In this document: positions 17,801-27,364 of the stretch, piece by piece
Numbering within the stretch: the stretch's first letter is position 1
Layout: each line of letters opens with the position of its first letter
Assembly: GCF_018399035.1 (NCBI RefSeq)
Contig: NZ_CP073760.1
Location: 2,418,001-2,482,000 of the forward strand
Length of the DNA stretch: 64,000 bases
Direction of reading: 5' to 3'
From: Thiocapsa sp.
GTDB taxonomy: Bacteria; Pseudomonadota; Gammaproteobacteria; Chromatiales; Chromatiaceae
The notes under the pieces: generated by a model
Told to the model about the DNA's origin: nothing
What the model saw: the letters and a program-made list of their open reading frames with translations, nothing else
Databases searched by the model: none
Made by a program: the position numbers and the translations under genes

Positions 17801-18322
17801 TCAGTCGGAGTCGAGGTCGGCGTCGGGCGCGCCCCCGATCGCGCCGGTCGGATTGACGGCGACGCTCGCGGTCAAGCCCGCGCGCAGCACGATGCCCTCC
17901 GGAGGCGCGTCGAGACGAATCCGGACCGGAATCCGCCGGGCAAGACGGATCCATTCGAACATGGGCTCGACCTGCGCCAGATCGCCCGGAACGGATGCCG
18001 AGTGACGGCGCTCGATCCCGAACGCGATACCCGCGACACGACCGGCCAACGGTCGGTCCGGATAGCCCATCAGCGTCACCGCCGCCGGGGCACCGATGCG
18101 GATATTGGGCAGATCGGTCTCCTTGAAATAGCCTTCGACGCGGAAGGAGTCCACGGCCACCAGCGCCACTTGCGGCACGCCGGCGTCGGTGTAGGTGCCC
18201 TCCCCGAGCTGCAGGTTCGAGACATAGCCGTCCACAGGGGCCGTCACCCGCGTGTCGTCGAGGTGCATCCGCGCAGTCGTCAAGGCGATCTCGGCCTGCG
18301 CCAACGCCTGTCGATACGGCAG
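17801..18322 (-). pseudogene. HlyD/AaeA-type adaptor, 5'-truncated
   Basis: About 174 codons match the C-terminal half of AaeA/EmrA-like adaptors: ALAQAEIALTTARMHLDDTR, VTAPVDGYVSNLQLGEGTY, FRVEGYFKETDLPNIRIG and RLARRIPVRIRLD. The membrane anchor, first lipoyl half and most of the coiled coil are absent, and the frame upstream of about 18322 does not resemble the family. With the FUSC remnant downstream it once formed an efflux pair for aromatic acids or similar compounds. The sequence between 18322 and the next gene shows nothing else. Confidence 0.72.
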
Positions 18323-18438
18323 CCGATCATGAGAACCTCGGAGGGTCATCCCGCGGGGCGGGACGGCCGGTCGCGGGGTGACCCTCGGCGGCGCAGGATC
18401 CGCGCCTCGTGTCAATCCCGAGCCCGGCACGCGACACC

Positions 18439-19383
18439 TCAGCGCATCCAGCCCTGCGGCGGCCGATAGCCGGCCGGAGGCGCCACGGAGCGTTCGTAGA
18501 GGCTCGGGGGATAGGCTTGATAGGGACCGGGAGCGGACCAAGACGGCGCGCCCGGTGCCTGGCGAGCCACCCCGGGCGGCGCCTGATGGTGCGGATAGAC
18601 CGGGGCGTAACCCTGTGCGGGCATCGGCATGAAGCCCGGCGGAACCGGTGGGTAGATCGGCGCCGGACGCGGCTGCTCGACCGTCACGGCGGGGCCGGTC
18701 GTCGGAAGCTCTTCTGAATGGACCGATGGCTCGGCTTCGCCCGCAACCACCCCGTCCGCCTCGGTCGATGCGGACGGTGCCTCGATCGGATCCGCGGACA
18801 TCGCGGCAGGACCTTCGGCCTGAAGCGTCGAGAGCTCAGGCGATGGTTCGGGCGATGCATCCGAGGCCGCGGCCACATCAGGCGACCCCGCGTCGGATGC
18901 AGCCGCTTCGGCGACGCCGCCCTCGGCGGACGATTCAACCGGCAGCGACTCGTCAGCCGGCGCGTCAGTCGCAGCGGCGGCGGTCTCTGCCACGGGTTCG
19001 GCAACAGCAGGCTCCGCAGCAACGGGTTCGGCAACAGCAGGCTCCGCAGCAACGGGTTCGGCAACAGCAGGCTCCGCAGCAACGGGTTCGGCAACAGCAG
19101 GCTCCGCAGCAACGGGCTCGGCAACAGCGGACTCCGCAACAACAGGCTCGGCAACAACAGGTTCGGCGAGGGTCACCCGTCCGATCGGAGCCACCCGGTC
19201 CGCAAGCCCCGGATCCCGGGCAACGACCTGATCCGGGGAGCCCGCGAAATAAAAGTCTACGAGGTAGACATAGAGCGACCCCGTCAGTGTCGCAACCACG
19301 ACAGAGGCGACGAAAAGTCGTTCGTAATTCACCCGCCCCAATCGCTCAAACAGTCCTTCAAGCCGCCCTACGATCGCTTGCAT
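18439..19383 (-). CDS. Membrane-anchored Ala/Pro/Glu-rich repeat protein
   Basis: A 314-residue protein of unknown family. Residues 1-25 are amphipathic (AIVGRLEGLFERLGRVNYER), followed by one membrane helix (FVASVVVATLTGSLYVYLV). Then comes a long low-complexity region with about five tandem VAEPVAAEPA-type decapeptides, and a Pro/Tyr/Gln-rich C-terminus ending PPAGYRPPQGWMR. The tandem repeats reflect a 30-base DNA repeat at about 19000-19150. ATG at 19383 has GAGGA eight bases upstream. The build suggests a periplasm-spanning or envelope-linked protein, but nothing in the sequence defines a role. Confidence 0.75.
   Translation of the reverse strand: MQAIVGRLEGLFERLGRVNYERLFVASVVVATLTGSLYVYLVDFYFAGSPDQVVARDPGLADRVAPIGRVTLAEPVVAEPVVAESAVAEPVAAEPAVAEPVAAEPAVAEPVAAEPAVAEPVAAEPAVAEPVAETAAAATDAPADESLPVESSAEGGVAEAAASDAGSPDVAAASDASPEPSPELSTLQAEGPAAMSADPIEAPSASTEADGVVAGEAEPSVHSEELPTTGPAVTVEQPRPAPIYPPVPPGFMPMPAQGYAPVYPHHQAPPGVARQAPGAPSWSAPGPYQAYPPSLYERSVAPPAGYRPPQGWMR
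18998..19160. repeat. 30-base tandem repeat inside the Ala/Pro/Glu-rich gene
   Basis: About four near-perfect copies of GGTTCGGCAACAGCAGGCTC plus CGCAGCAACG follow one another, with a degenerate copy on the right that has exchanged some bases. Each copy encodes a ten-residue VAEPVAAEPA period on the minus strand. The high identity suggests recent slippage or gene-conversion expansion. Confidence 0.85.
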
Positions 19384-19559
19384 CGACAACGTCCTCAATC
19401 GCGATTCTTGATGTCCCGCCACCCGGGAGGCGCACGGGGACCGACCAGGCTCGGAGGATAACCGAAAGCCCTGCCCGGTTGGCGATCCATCCTGCCCTTT
19501 GCGCCATGTGAGGGTATGATAACCGGCTTCTTAGACGTCGAGCCTTGGTCATTCGCCCC

Positions 19560-21305
19560 ATGAGCCATGCCCCCCGATCCGGAGCCGCCATCTTCTTCGA
19601 TGTCCTGACCGACCTCGGGGTCGAGTATCTTTTCGGCCATACGGGCGGGGCCGTGATTCCACTGCATGTCGAGTTGAATCGGCGGATGCGTCGCCGTGAT
19701 CCGGCACCCAAATTCATCCTCTGTCGTCAGGAGGGCGGTGCGGGTCATGCCGCTGAAGGCTATGCGCGGACGAGCGGACGGGTCGGCGTGGCGATCGCCA
19801 CCTCCGGACCGGGCGCGACCAATCTGGCCACGCCCATCGCGGACGCCTACAAGGACTCGATCCCGACGCTCTTCATCACCGGCCAGGTGCCGAGTGCAGC
19901 GATCGGCACCGATGCCTTCCAGGAGGTCGATACCGTCGGTTTTACGCGGCCGATCTCCAAGCACAACTACCTAATCAAGGACGTCCGCGATCTGGAGTGG
20001 GTGCTGCGCGAGGCCTATGCGCTGGCGATCCGCGGTCGGCCGGGGCCGGTCGTGGTCGACATCTGCAAGGATGTTCAGCTGGCCCAAACGAGCCGAGATC
20101 CGAGCGGGCAGAACCCGCCCCGGATCCGTCATCGCGAGCCGATTGCATTCGACCCGGTGAAGGCCGATGCCATCCTCGCCGCGCTTGCCGCCGCCGAGCG
20201 CCCGGTCGTGAAGGCCGGCGGCGGGGTCATCCATGCCAACGCGGCGACGGCACTGCGGGCCTTCGCCGAGCGCTTCGCCGTCCCGGTCACCACCACCTTC
20301 AACGCGCTCGGCGCGCTGCCCTTCGAGCTGCCGCACAACCTCGGCATGCCTGGCATGCACGGCACCATTCCGGCCAACTATGCCCTGCGCGACGCGGACC
20401 TGATCCTCTCGCTCGGCGGGCGGTTCGACGACCGAGTCGCGGTGAAGGGTTTCGCGGTCGGCAAGCGCATCGCCCATGTCGACATCGACCCCTCCGAGAT
20501 CGACAAGACCATCGCGACCGACCTGCACCTGGTCGCTGAGCTCGGCGCCTTCTTCGAGCACGCCCTAAGCACCGGACAGGCCGCCGATCATCGCGACTGG
20601 CTGTCCCAAATCGCGCAATGGCGCAAGCAGATGCCCAAGCCCTACGGGCAGTCCGAGTACATCAAGCCGCAGGCCGTCGTGGAGATCATCTCCGAGCTGA
20701 CTGCGGGCGAGGCCACCCTGGTCACGGGTGTCGGCCAGCATCAGATGTGGTCGGCGCAGTATTATCGCTTCCGTCGGCCGCGCCAGTGGATCAGCTCGGG
20801 CGGGCTCGGGACCATGGGGTTCGGTCTGCCCGCGGCCATCGGGGCCTGGTTTGCGGACCCGGTCCACCCGCTCGTCCTGATCGACGGCGACGGCAGCTTT
20901 CAGATGAACATCCAGGAGCTCGGCACCCTGGTCGCCAACCGGATCCCGCTCAAGATCTTTGTCCTGAACAACAGCTTTCTCGGGATGGTCCGCCAGTGGG
21001 AAGACATGATGGACGAGGGCCATCATTACGAGACCTGTCTCGCCCGCGACGCGAGCTGCGACCCGGACTGCATGGATCTGGACCAGACCTGTCGGCGCCA
21101 GATCCCGAACCTGACCGGTCTCAAATATGTCTATCCGCGCCTCAAGACCCAGCGCATCAAGCATCCGGAGGATCTGCGCGAGGGCGTCGCCCAAGCGCTG
21201 GCCGAGCCCGGCCCGGTCCTGGTCGATGTCTGGGTCGACAAGGCCGAGAACGTTATCCCCATGGTGCGCCCCGGCCATCGCTTCGACCAGATGATCGAGT
21301 CCTGA
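19560..21305 (+). CDS. TPP-dependent acetolactate synthase-like enzyme
   Basis: A 581-residue thiamine-diphosphate enzyme of the AHAS large-subunit group, which condenses pyruvate to acetolactate in branched-chain amino-acid synthesis. The catalytic glutamate is in CRQEGGAGHAAEGYAR, the FAD/central domain follows, and the TPP-binding motif runs from GDGSFQMN to VLNN. The segment CLARDASCDPDCMDLDQTC, about 490 residues in, is a cysteine-rich insertion I do not recognise from standard IlvB. No small regulatory subunit gene follows. ATG at 19560 is preferred to the TTG five codons upstream. It could be catabolic or a different TPP lyase. Confidence 0.85.
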   Translation: MSHAPRSGAAIFFDVLTDLGVEYLFGHTGGAVIPLHVELNRRMRRRDPAPKFILCRQEGGAGHAAEGYARTSGRVGVAIATSGPGATNLATPIADAYKDSIPTLFITGQVPSAAIGTDAFQEVDTVGFTRPISKHNYLIKDVRDLEWVLREAYALAIRGRPGPVVVDICKDVQLAQTSRDPSGQNPPRIRHREPIAFDPVKADAILAALAAAERPVVKAGGGVIHANAATALRAFAERFAVPVTTTFNALGALPFELPHNLGMPGMHGTIPANYALRDADLILSLGGRFDDRVAVKGFAVGKRIAHVDIDPSEIDKTIATDLHLVAELGAFFEHALSTGQAADHRDWLSQIAQWRKQMPKPYGQSEYIKPQAVVEIISELTAGEATLVTGVGQHQMWSAQYYRFRRPRQWISSGGLGTMGFGLPAAIGAWFADPVHPLVLIDGDGSFQMNIQELGTLVANRIPLKIFVLNNSFLGMVRQWEDMMDEGHHYETCLARDASCDPDCMDLDQTCRRQIPNLTGLKYVYPRLKTQRIKHPEDLREGVAQALAEPGPVLVDVWVDKAENVIPMVRPGHRFDQMIES

Positions 21306-21394
21306 GCCGGCGCGGACAAGCCCATCCAACAAACACCGCAGACCGCATCGGGCGCGGTTCAACATCCATTCGCATCAGTCAAAAGGAGACCGCG

Positions 21395-22450
21395 ATGCCT
21401 ACCCCGCACTGGCGTTCCGTGCCGCGCACGGCCGCAACCGACACCATCTACGGACTCGCCCTCAGCCCCGACGGCCAGCGCCTGGCCACCGCGAGCTGGG
21501 ACAGCCTGGTCAAGATCTGGGACGTCGCCGCAGGGCGCGTCGAGCAGGAGATGCGGGGTCACGACGGGCGCGTCTACACCGTGCGCTTCCACCCGGACGG
21601 CCACTGGGTCGCCTCGGGCGGTACCGATACCACCGTGCGTCTCTGGGACGTCGCCACCGGCGCGGCACTCTGGAGCCAAAGCGGCCACAGCAGCCTGGTC
21701 TACAGCGTCGACTTCCAGCCCGGCGGCGAGCTGCTGGCGTCCGGGAGCGAAGACGGCACCATCTGTATCTGGACATCCGCCGACGGCACCCTGTTACGCA
21801 CCATCGAGGGACATCCTCAATACGTGCAGGGCGTGGTCTTCTCCATCGACGGCACGCGCCTGGTCTCGGGCAGCCGCGACTGCACCATGGCGGTCTGGGA
21901 TGTCGCCTCCGGGGATGAGCTGCTGCGCCTGGATGTCATCAACAACGGCATCAACAGCACCCAGTTCAGCCCGGACGGCAGCCGCCTCCTGCTCAGCAAC
22001 GTCGACGGCTCGATCGGTCTGTGGGACCTCGAGAAGGGCGGGCTCATCATGGAGATGGAGGAGCACACCTATCCGGTGTGGAGCGCCGTCTTCAGCCCCG
22101 ACGGCAAGACCATCGCATCGGGTAGCGCGGACAAGACGATCGTGCTGTGGGACGCCTTCACCGGCGCGGAGATGTCGCGCCTGACCGGACACGAAAAAGA
22201 CGTCTACTGCGTCGCCTTCAGCCCGGACGGCAAGTGGCTCTACTCCGGCAGCGTCGACAAGCACATCCGGGCCTGGAGCCTGGACAGCGCCGATCCGCGT
22301 TGGGAGACGCTCGGCACCGCCTGGCAGACCGCGGAGGCCGAGGATGCGAAGGCCGCCGCAGAGGCTGCGCAGACGCTGGCCGAGCAAACGCCCGCAAAGG
22401 CACCCGCATCGGGACTCTTCGGACGGTTGTTCGGCGGCAAGCGCCGATAA
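21395..22450 (+). CDS. WD40-repeat protein
   Basis: A 351-residue protein built of about seven WD40 repeats, each with the SPDG...LASGS...KIWD pattern, starting near residue 18 and ending near residue 305. A short Ala/Glu-rich linker and a basic tail (GLFGRLFGGKRR) follow. It should form a single beta-propeller that scaffolds protein contacts. AAAAGGAG lies seven bases before the ATG. It is 89 bases downstream of the TPP enzyme and may be cotranscribed, but no link in function is apparent. WD40 proteins with this many regular repeats are less common in bacteria. Confidence 0.88.
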   Translation: MPTPHWRSVPRTAATDTIYGLALSPDGQRLATASWDSLVKIWDVAAGRVEQEMRGHDGRVYTVRFHPDGHWVASGGTDTTVRLWDVATGAALWSQSGHSSLVYSVDFQPGGELLASGSEDGTICIWTSADGTLLRTIEGHPQYVQGVVFSIDGTRLVSGSRDCTMAVWDVASGDELLRLDVINNGINSTQFSPDGSRLLLSNVDGSIGLWDLEKGGLIMEMEEHTYPVWSAVFSPDGKTIASGSADKTIVLWDAFTGAEMSRLTGHEKDVYCVAFSPDGKWLYSGSVDKHIRAWSLDSADPRWETLGTAWQTAEAEDAKAAAEAAQTLAEQTPAKAPASGLFGRLFGGKRR

Positions 22451-22602
22451 GCACCGCCGGCTACGAGCATGGCGTCTACGTTTGGTCCCAAGAGCAAGCG
22501 GAGCTCCTGCGTGGCCGGCATCGTTCCAACCCAACGTCGGACGACGCGAGCAAGACGGCACTCTGAATCCCGGACAACAGCAATCCGATGGAGATTCTCG
22601 CC

Positions 22603-22863
22603 ATGACCGAAAACATCGAGCACATTATTCTCGAGCAGTTCCGTGCTCTTCGGAACCAGATCACAGCGCTGCAGACCGACATGCACAACGAATTCAACGA
22701 CGTCAAGCATCGCATCAATCGGGTCGAATCCGCGATCGCCGGGATTCGCCGCGACGAGGCAGGAACCGCCGAGGATATCGCGCGCCAGCAGGCAACCATA
22801 GACCGGCTCAAGGATCGCTTGGACCGAATCGAACGCCGCTTGAAGCTGGTCGACGACCTCTAA
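22603..22863 (+). CDS. Small coiled-coil protein
   Basis: An 86-residue, highly charged helical protein: TENIEHIILEQFRALRNQIT, then NEFNDVKHRINRVESAI and a C-terminal IDRLKDRLDRIERRL. Heptad spacing of hydrophobic residues along nearly the whole length predicts a coiled coil. GGAG lies about nine bases before ATG 22603; ATG at 22588 would add five residues. Similar short proteins are widespread next to unrelated genes and have no set function. Confidence 0.7.
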   Translation: MTENIEHIILEQFRALRNQITALQTDMHNEFNDVKHRINRVESAIAGIRRDEAGTAEDIARQQATIDRLKDRLDRIERRLKLVDDL

Positions 22864-22982
22864 GGCATGCCGGCGGCTCCGGAATTCGATTTGGCCGAGC
22901 TATTCACATTCCTCGATGGGCAACCCATGCATGTCAGCGCGGATGCCAGTCAATTTTCCGGTGAAATGCGAACCGACGCGCG

Positions 22983-23530
22983 TTACCCTTCTTGATCAGG
23001 ATCCTCGTCGAGTGGCTTGGGGCCGATCCGGTAACGTCGCTTCTCTTCGGCGACCTGCAGTAACCGACGGGGATCGAGTGCCCCGATATCGCAGCCGCCA
23101 TCCTCGGGCACGATAGCTCCCCGGTCAATGCCGCAACCACGCGAGACACAGCGGCGACCGGATCGCGGTACAGCTCGCATTCCCAGACCACGACGACCCC
23201 CCAACCCGCGGCCTCGAGCGCCGCGATGGCCTCGGCGTCGCGCGCGACATTGCGTTCGAGTTTCTCCTTCCAGAAGGAGGCGTTGGTCCGCGGCAGGGTT
23301 GCGCGTTTGCAATCGGCATGGTGATGCCAGAAGCAGCCGTGTACGAAGACGACGGCGCGATATTTGGGCAGGATCAGGTCCGGACGGCCCGGCAGTCCGC
23401 CCCCGCCCAGACGATAGCGAAACCCGAGCCGATGCAGCGCGGAGCGCAGGATCCATTCAGGCTTGGTGTCCTTGCCGACGACCCGGGCCATGAGGCGCGA
23501 GCGCTGGGCCGGGGTGAGCCTGTCCGTCAT
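22983..23530 (-). CDS. vsr: Very short patch repair endonuclease, probable C-terminal frameshift
   Basis: The N-terminal 140 residues are a clear Vsr: LTPAQRSRLMARVVGKDTKP, FRYRLGGGGLPGRPDLIL, then FVHGCFWHHHADCKRATLP, with the metal-binding Asp and the zinc-site His/Cys set in place. Vsr nicks at T:G mismatches that arise when 5-methylcytosine deaminates. No cytosine methyltransferase gene is near. After ALTGE (about 23110-23130) the original frame runs on to 22934 with an unnatural tail. The alternative frame yields LLQVAEEKRRYRIGPKPLDE and stops at 22983, which looks like the genuine end. A one-base shift is likely; the catalytic part is untouched. Confidence 0.8.
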
Positions 23531-23571
23531 CGGACGGGCCGGCGTCGGGTCGCGCGCTGCAGCGTCAAGGA

Positions 23572-26500
23572 TCAGCCCGCATCGGTGCGCAGCAGCGCGG
23601 TGACGGCATCGGCATCCAAGGGCCGGCTCTTCAAATAGCCTTGGAAGAGATCGCAGCCTTGATCGCGCAGGATGCCGAGCTGGGATTGGGTCTCGACGCC
23701 CTCGGCCAAGACCTGCAACCCCAAGGCGTGACCCATGGCGATGATCGCATCGACAATGGTGCGCGCATCCTGCTGTTGGTCGATCTCGTCGATGAAACCC
23801 TTATCGATCTTGAGGACGTCCAGACGGAATCGGCGCAGATAGGCGAAGGAGGAATAGCCGGTTCCGAAGTCGTCGACCGCCATGCGGATACCCTGCGCGC
23901 GCAGACGGTCGAGGACGCCTGCCGTATCGCCCTCGCGCTCCATCAGGGCGCTCTCGGTGAGCTCGAGCTCAAGCCGATCGGCCGGGAAACCAGTCTGGCG
24001 AAGCACCCGCGCGACGGACTCGACGATGTCGCCTTGACGCAGCTGATATCCCGAGAGGTTGACCGCGACGACCAAGGGGGCAATGCCGGCCTCCATCCAG
24101 CGGACGCCCTGGCGGCAAGCCTCGTGCAGCACCCACTCGCCGAGCGCTCCGATCAGACCCGTCTCTTCGGCGAGGGGGATGAACTCGCCGGGCGGGATCA
24201 GGCCGCGCTCGGGATCTCGCCAGCGCACCAACGCCTCCACACCGATCACGCGTCCGGTGGCGATCTCGACCTGAGGTTGATAATGCGCGACCAGTTGGCC
24301 CTCGGCCAAAGCGCAGCGCAGCCTCCGCTCGGTCTCCACGCGCAGCCGCGCGCTGTGGGTCAGATCCTCGGTGTAGAAATCGAATCGACTGCGCCCCCCC
24401 TCCTTCGCCCGATAGAGGGCCGCGTCGGCTTGACGCAGCATCTCCCCGGCATCCTCGTTGTGCCCCTCGTAGACGCTGATGCCGATGCTGGCGCCGATGC
24501 GCACCTCGCTGCCGTCCGGCAGCCTGGTGGTCTCGCCCAATGCCGCAATCAAACGCTCGGCGACACGGGCGGCGTCCTGCGGATCGACGATATCTTCGAG
24601 CAAGATCGCAAACTCGTCTCCGCCGAGACGGGCCAAGGTATCGGCCGCAACCAGACAACCGCCGAGGCGCCGCGCCGTCTGTCGGAGCAGAACATCGCCC
24701 GCGGGATGACCGTAACTGTCGTTGACGTCCTTGAAGCGGTCCAAATCCAGCAGCAGCAGCGCCACGAGCTGGCCTTCGCGGGCCGCGACGTCGATCGCGT
24801 GATCCAGGCGCGAGACGAGCAGAAGACGATTGGGCAGCTCGGTCAGAGGATCGTGATAGACCAGAAAATCCAGCCGAGACTCGGACTCCTTGATGCGCGA
24901 CAGATCCGCGAAGGCGCCGACATACTGGATAACCCGCCCCGCATCGTCCCTGACCGCGCTGATGTTGAGCAATACCGGATAGAGCTCGCCGTTCTTGCGC
25001 CGGTTCCACAGCTCGCCCTGCCAATGGCCGGTGTCTTCGAGGCTCCGCCACATGGCATCGAAGAAGGCGGCGTCGTGGCGATCCGACCGAAGGAATCCCG
25101 GTGTTCGTCCGAGTACATCCCCCTCGCTGTAACCCGTCAGCTCGACGAACGCCTTGTTGACCTGGAGGATGCGCGTGTCGCGATCCGTCACCACGACACC
25201 CTCGCGCGTGTTGTCGAACAGCGCTGTAGCCAATCGTCGACGTTCTTCCTGGCGCTTGCGCTCGCTGATGTCGGCGACGGTCCCGACGAAATAATCGACG
25301 GCGCCGTCCTCGTGCCGCACGACACGGACATCGATCTCGGTATGGACAATCCCCCCGTCCTTGCGCACGTAGCGCTTCTCCATCGCGTAGCCGTCCGACG
25401 TCCCGGCCAGGACGTGCTGGAACTCGGCCAGGTCCGCGTCGAGATCCGGCGGATAGGTCAACTCGACCCACGTCATCTCGGCCAGCTCCTCGCGCGAGTA
25501 ACCGAAGATCTCGCAGAGCCGATCGTTGAAGCGAATCCAGCGTTTGGTCTGCGGCGAGGTGATCGCCATGCCGACGAAGGGCAGCTCGTAGAACTTCATC
25601 AACAGCCGATCCTTCGCGGCGGCCTGCGCCGCCAACTCCAGGCGATGGGTGCGCTGCTGCAGACGCCAGAAGAAGTAACCGGACGTCGCGATCACCGACA
25701 GCGCGGCCAAGGCAACCAGACTGACCCAGTAGGTCAACACCCGCAGGGGCGCCATGACCTCCGCACGATCCACTTTGGCGATCAGGCGCCAGTTGGTCCC
25801 TGCGATCTGACGAAACACGGCAAGCACCTCGATCCCGCGATAATCCTTCCCCGGGACGTGCCCCACGTCGCTGTCGTGCAGCAACGCAGCCGTGGCCGGA
25901 AGCGGATCGCCCAAGGGAACCTTTCGAACCAGCGGGATCCACTCGCGATGCCGGGCGGCACTCAGAAAGACTGCAAAATCGCCTTCACGCTCCACCAAGA
26001 GGGTCTCGGCGCTCGGACTCGCGGTCGGCCACGCGCGCAGGGACGGATACAAAAAAGCCTCGGCTCCCGCAAACAACACGATGGTGGCGACCGCACGTCG
26101 CCCCCCGCCCTCCTCGCCCGAGAACGGGATCACCCAAGAGAGCCGAACGCCGCCGTCCTGGTCGCGATGGAGCGCGCTCTGCAGGACGCGATTCTCGAGC
26201 TGTGCACGCAAGGTCAAGCTGTCGAGCGGCGGCAAAAGCTCGGAATGCGCGCCGATCCTCAGCACGACCTCGCCGTCAGGGGCGACGACGAGAACGCCCA
26301 CGTAGTCGTAGACCTCCATAAGTGCGGCAAGACGGCTGGAAACGACCGCGGCGAGGGTCGGATCCGGAGACGAGTCGGCGAGCAATTGTTCGAGTCGTTG
26401 AGAGAAGCGTGCATCGAACGCGAGCAGCAACGCATCGCCGTGCCGTTCAGCCAACCATTGCTCCAGTTGATCGGCCTTGAGCGCGGCGACAGCATTCAGA

Positions 26501-26874
26501 TTCGAATAGGCATCACGCTCGAGCTGGGGAGCATGAATCAAGACCACACCGAGACTCAAAATCGGGACCAGAGTCAACAGCGCAAAAAAGCCCAAGATCA
26601 TCCGAAGTGGCTTGACGGGCTTGATCGGCTTCTCGACGGCCGAGGGCTCAGACTCCAGGGCGCCTTCGAAAGAGGTCTTGAGCAACCAGAAGAGCAGGAT
26701 CGCGGTGACCGTGACGAACAGCAGTCCCTTTGTCAGGCTCATGCCCAACAGGATTCCCAACTCGCCTGTCGCAAGCGACAGCAGCACGTCCGAAACCAAG
26801 ATCCAAGCGAGCCCGAAGACGAAGTAAATCAGGGCAATGCGCAGGGCTGGCGACCGCCGCAAGAAGTGTTTCAT
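23572..26874 (-). CDS. Membrane PAS/GGDEF/EAL cyclic-di-GMP protein
   Basis: A 1100-residue inner-membrane signalling protein. Two short helices lie in the first 75 residues, another near 105 and one near 400, enclosing a large periplasmic sensor region. Then come two PAS domains (about 435-560 and 565-690), a GGDEF domain with the active motif RLGGDEFAIL near 750, and an EAL domain starting EALVRWRDPE near 880 with DDFGTGYSS downstream. Both catalytic motifs are intact, so it may make and break cyclic-di-GMP. I chose ATG 26874 (MKHFLRRSP) over an upstream start at 26931 because the membrane segment then starts normally. It ends 42 bases before vsr. Confidence 0.9.
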   Translation of the reverse strand: MKHFLRRSPALRIALIYFVFGLAWILVSDVLLSLATGELGILLGMSLTKGLLFVTVTAILLFWLLKTSFEGALESEPSAVEKPIKPVKPLRMILGFFALLTLVPILSLGVVLIHAPQLERDAYSNLNAVAALKADQLEQWLAERHGDALLLAFDARFSQRLEQLLADSSPDPTLAAVVSSRLAALMEVYDYVGVLVVAPDGEVVLRIGAHSELLPPLDSLTLRAQLENRVLQSALHRDQDGGVRLSWVIPFSGEEGGGRRAVATIVLFAGAEAFLYPSLRAWPTASPSAETLLVEREGDFAVFLSAARHREWIPLVRKVPLGDPLPATAALLHDSDVGHVPGKDYRGIEVLAVFRQIAGTNWRLIAKVDRAEVMAPLRVLTYWVSLVALAALSVIATSGYFFWRLQQRTHRLELAAQAAAKDRLLMKFYELPFVGMAITSPQTKRWIRFNDRLCEIFGYSREELAEMTWVELTYPPDLDADLAEFQHVLAGTSDGYAMEKRYVRKDGGIVHTEIDVRVVRHEDGAVDYFVGTVADISERKRQEERRRLATALFDNTREGVVVTDRDTRILQVNKAFVELTGYSEGDVLGRTPGFLRSDRHDAAFFDAMWRSLEDTGHWQGELWNRRKNGELYPVLLNISAVRDDAGRVIQYVGAFADLSRIKESESRLDFLVYHDPLTELPNRLLLVSRLDHAIDVAAREGQLVALLLLDLDRFKDVNDSYGHPAGDVLLRQTARRLGGCLVAADTLARLGGDEFAILLEDIVDPQDAARVAERLIAALGETTRLPDGSEVRIGASIGISVYEGHNEDAGEMLRQADAALYRAKEGGRSRFDFYTEDLTHSARLRVETERRLRCALAEGQLVAHYQPQVEIATGRVIGVEALVRWRDPERGLIPPGEFIPLAEETGLIGALGEWVLHEACRQGVRWMEAGIAPLVVAVNLSGYQLRQGDIVESVARVLRQTGFPADRLELELTESALMEREGDTAGVLDRLRAQGIRMAVDDFGTGYSSFAYLRRFRLDVLKIDKGFIDEIDQQQDARTIVDAIIAMGHALGLQVLAEGVETQSQLGILRDQGCDLFQGYLKSRPLDADAVTALLRTDAG

Positions 26875-27364
26875 GAATTTCGGCGCTTCATCTTTCGTTC
26901 CCCGGGACCCGGCGGCGAGCCGGCGCAGCACTCTCGAAGCATTGGATCACCGAATCCTCTAACTTGACGGAATTCATTGGGCAAAGATTGCCCCGGTCGA
27001 ACAAAGCATCCATCTTAAACCGCGTCCAGAGCGAGATGCTCACTTTCGAGTGAGCTCGAAGTTTGGTGGATCCACGACCCTTAGCGGGGGACGCGGTTTA
27101 AATTTTATATTTTTTAATACTTTAAACCGCGCCGGCTCCAGCGGTTCTGAAATCCGCCGGGGCCGATCCCATCCAAAAACATCGCATACCGCACTGGGCG
27201 CGGTTTAGTCTAGTTGGAAATCGGGCGCGCTTGGATCATCGCATCTTCGGTGATCAGCCCGAGACGCGTGCCGATTCGCTTTTTCGGAGGCTGAAGACAA
27301 CAATCCACGGCATTCCGATACCACTGAGATGGCCCTCGCGACCCGAGGGTTGGAGATCGAGATC
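26875..27364. other. Intergenic region between divergent GGDEF/EAL and malate synthase genes
   Basis: This 490-base gap is dominated by the paired hairpin element at 27015-27207. The left flank (26875-27014) must carry the promoter of the GGDEF/EAL gene and the right flank (27208-27364) that of malate synthase; I could not single out boxes with confidence. No coding signal was seen. Confidence 0.5.
27015..27207 (+). repeat. Paired hairpin element (A unit, AT-rich core, B unit)
   Basis: A unit 27015-27101 starts TTAAACCGCGTCCAGAGCGA and ends GGGACGCGGTTTAA. The core 27102-27120 is almost pure A/T. B unit 27121-27207 starts TTTAAACCGCGCCGGCTCCA and ends GGGCGCGGTTTA. Each unit can fold by pairing its CCGCG and CGCGG ends. 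The arrangement is matched, in reverse, at 11417-11610. Confidence 0.9.

Noticed and set aside
18998..19160. Regular short repeats that could suggest a CRISPR array
   Set aside because: The repeats are directly tandem without unique spacers, and lie in frame inside a coding sequence.
23641..26967. A very long open frame on the plus strand (1108 codons)
   Set aside because: It is antisense to the PAS/GGDEF/EAL gene, has no recognisable domain and arises from GC-rich codon bias.
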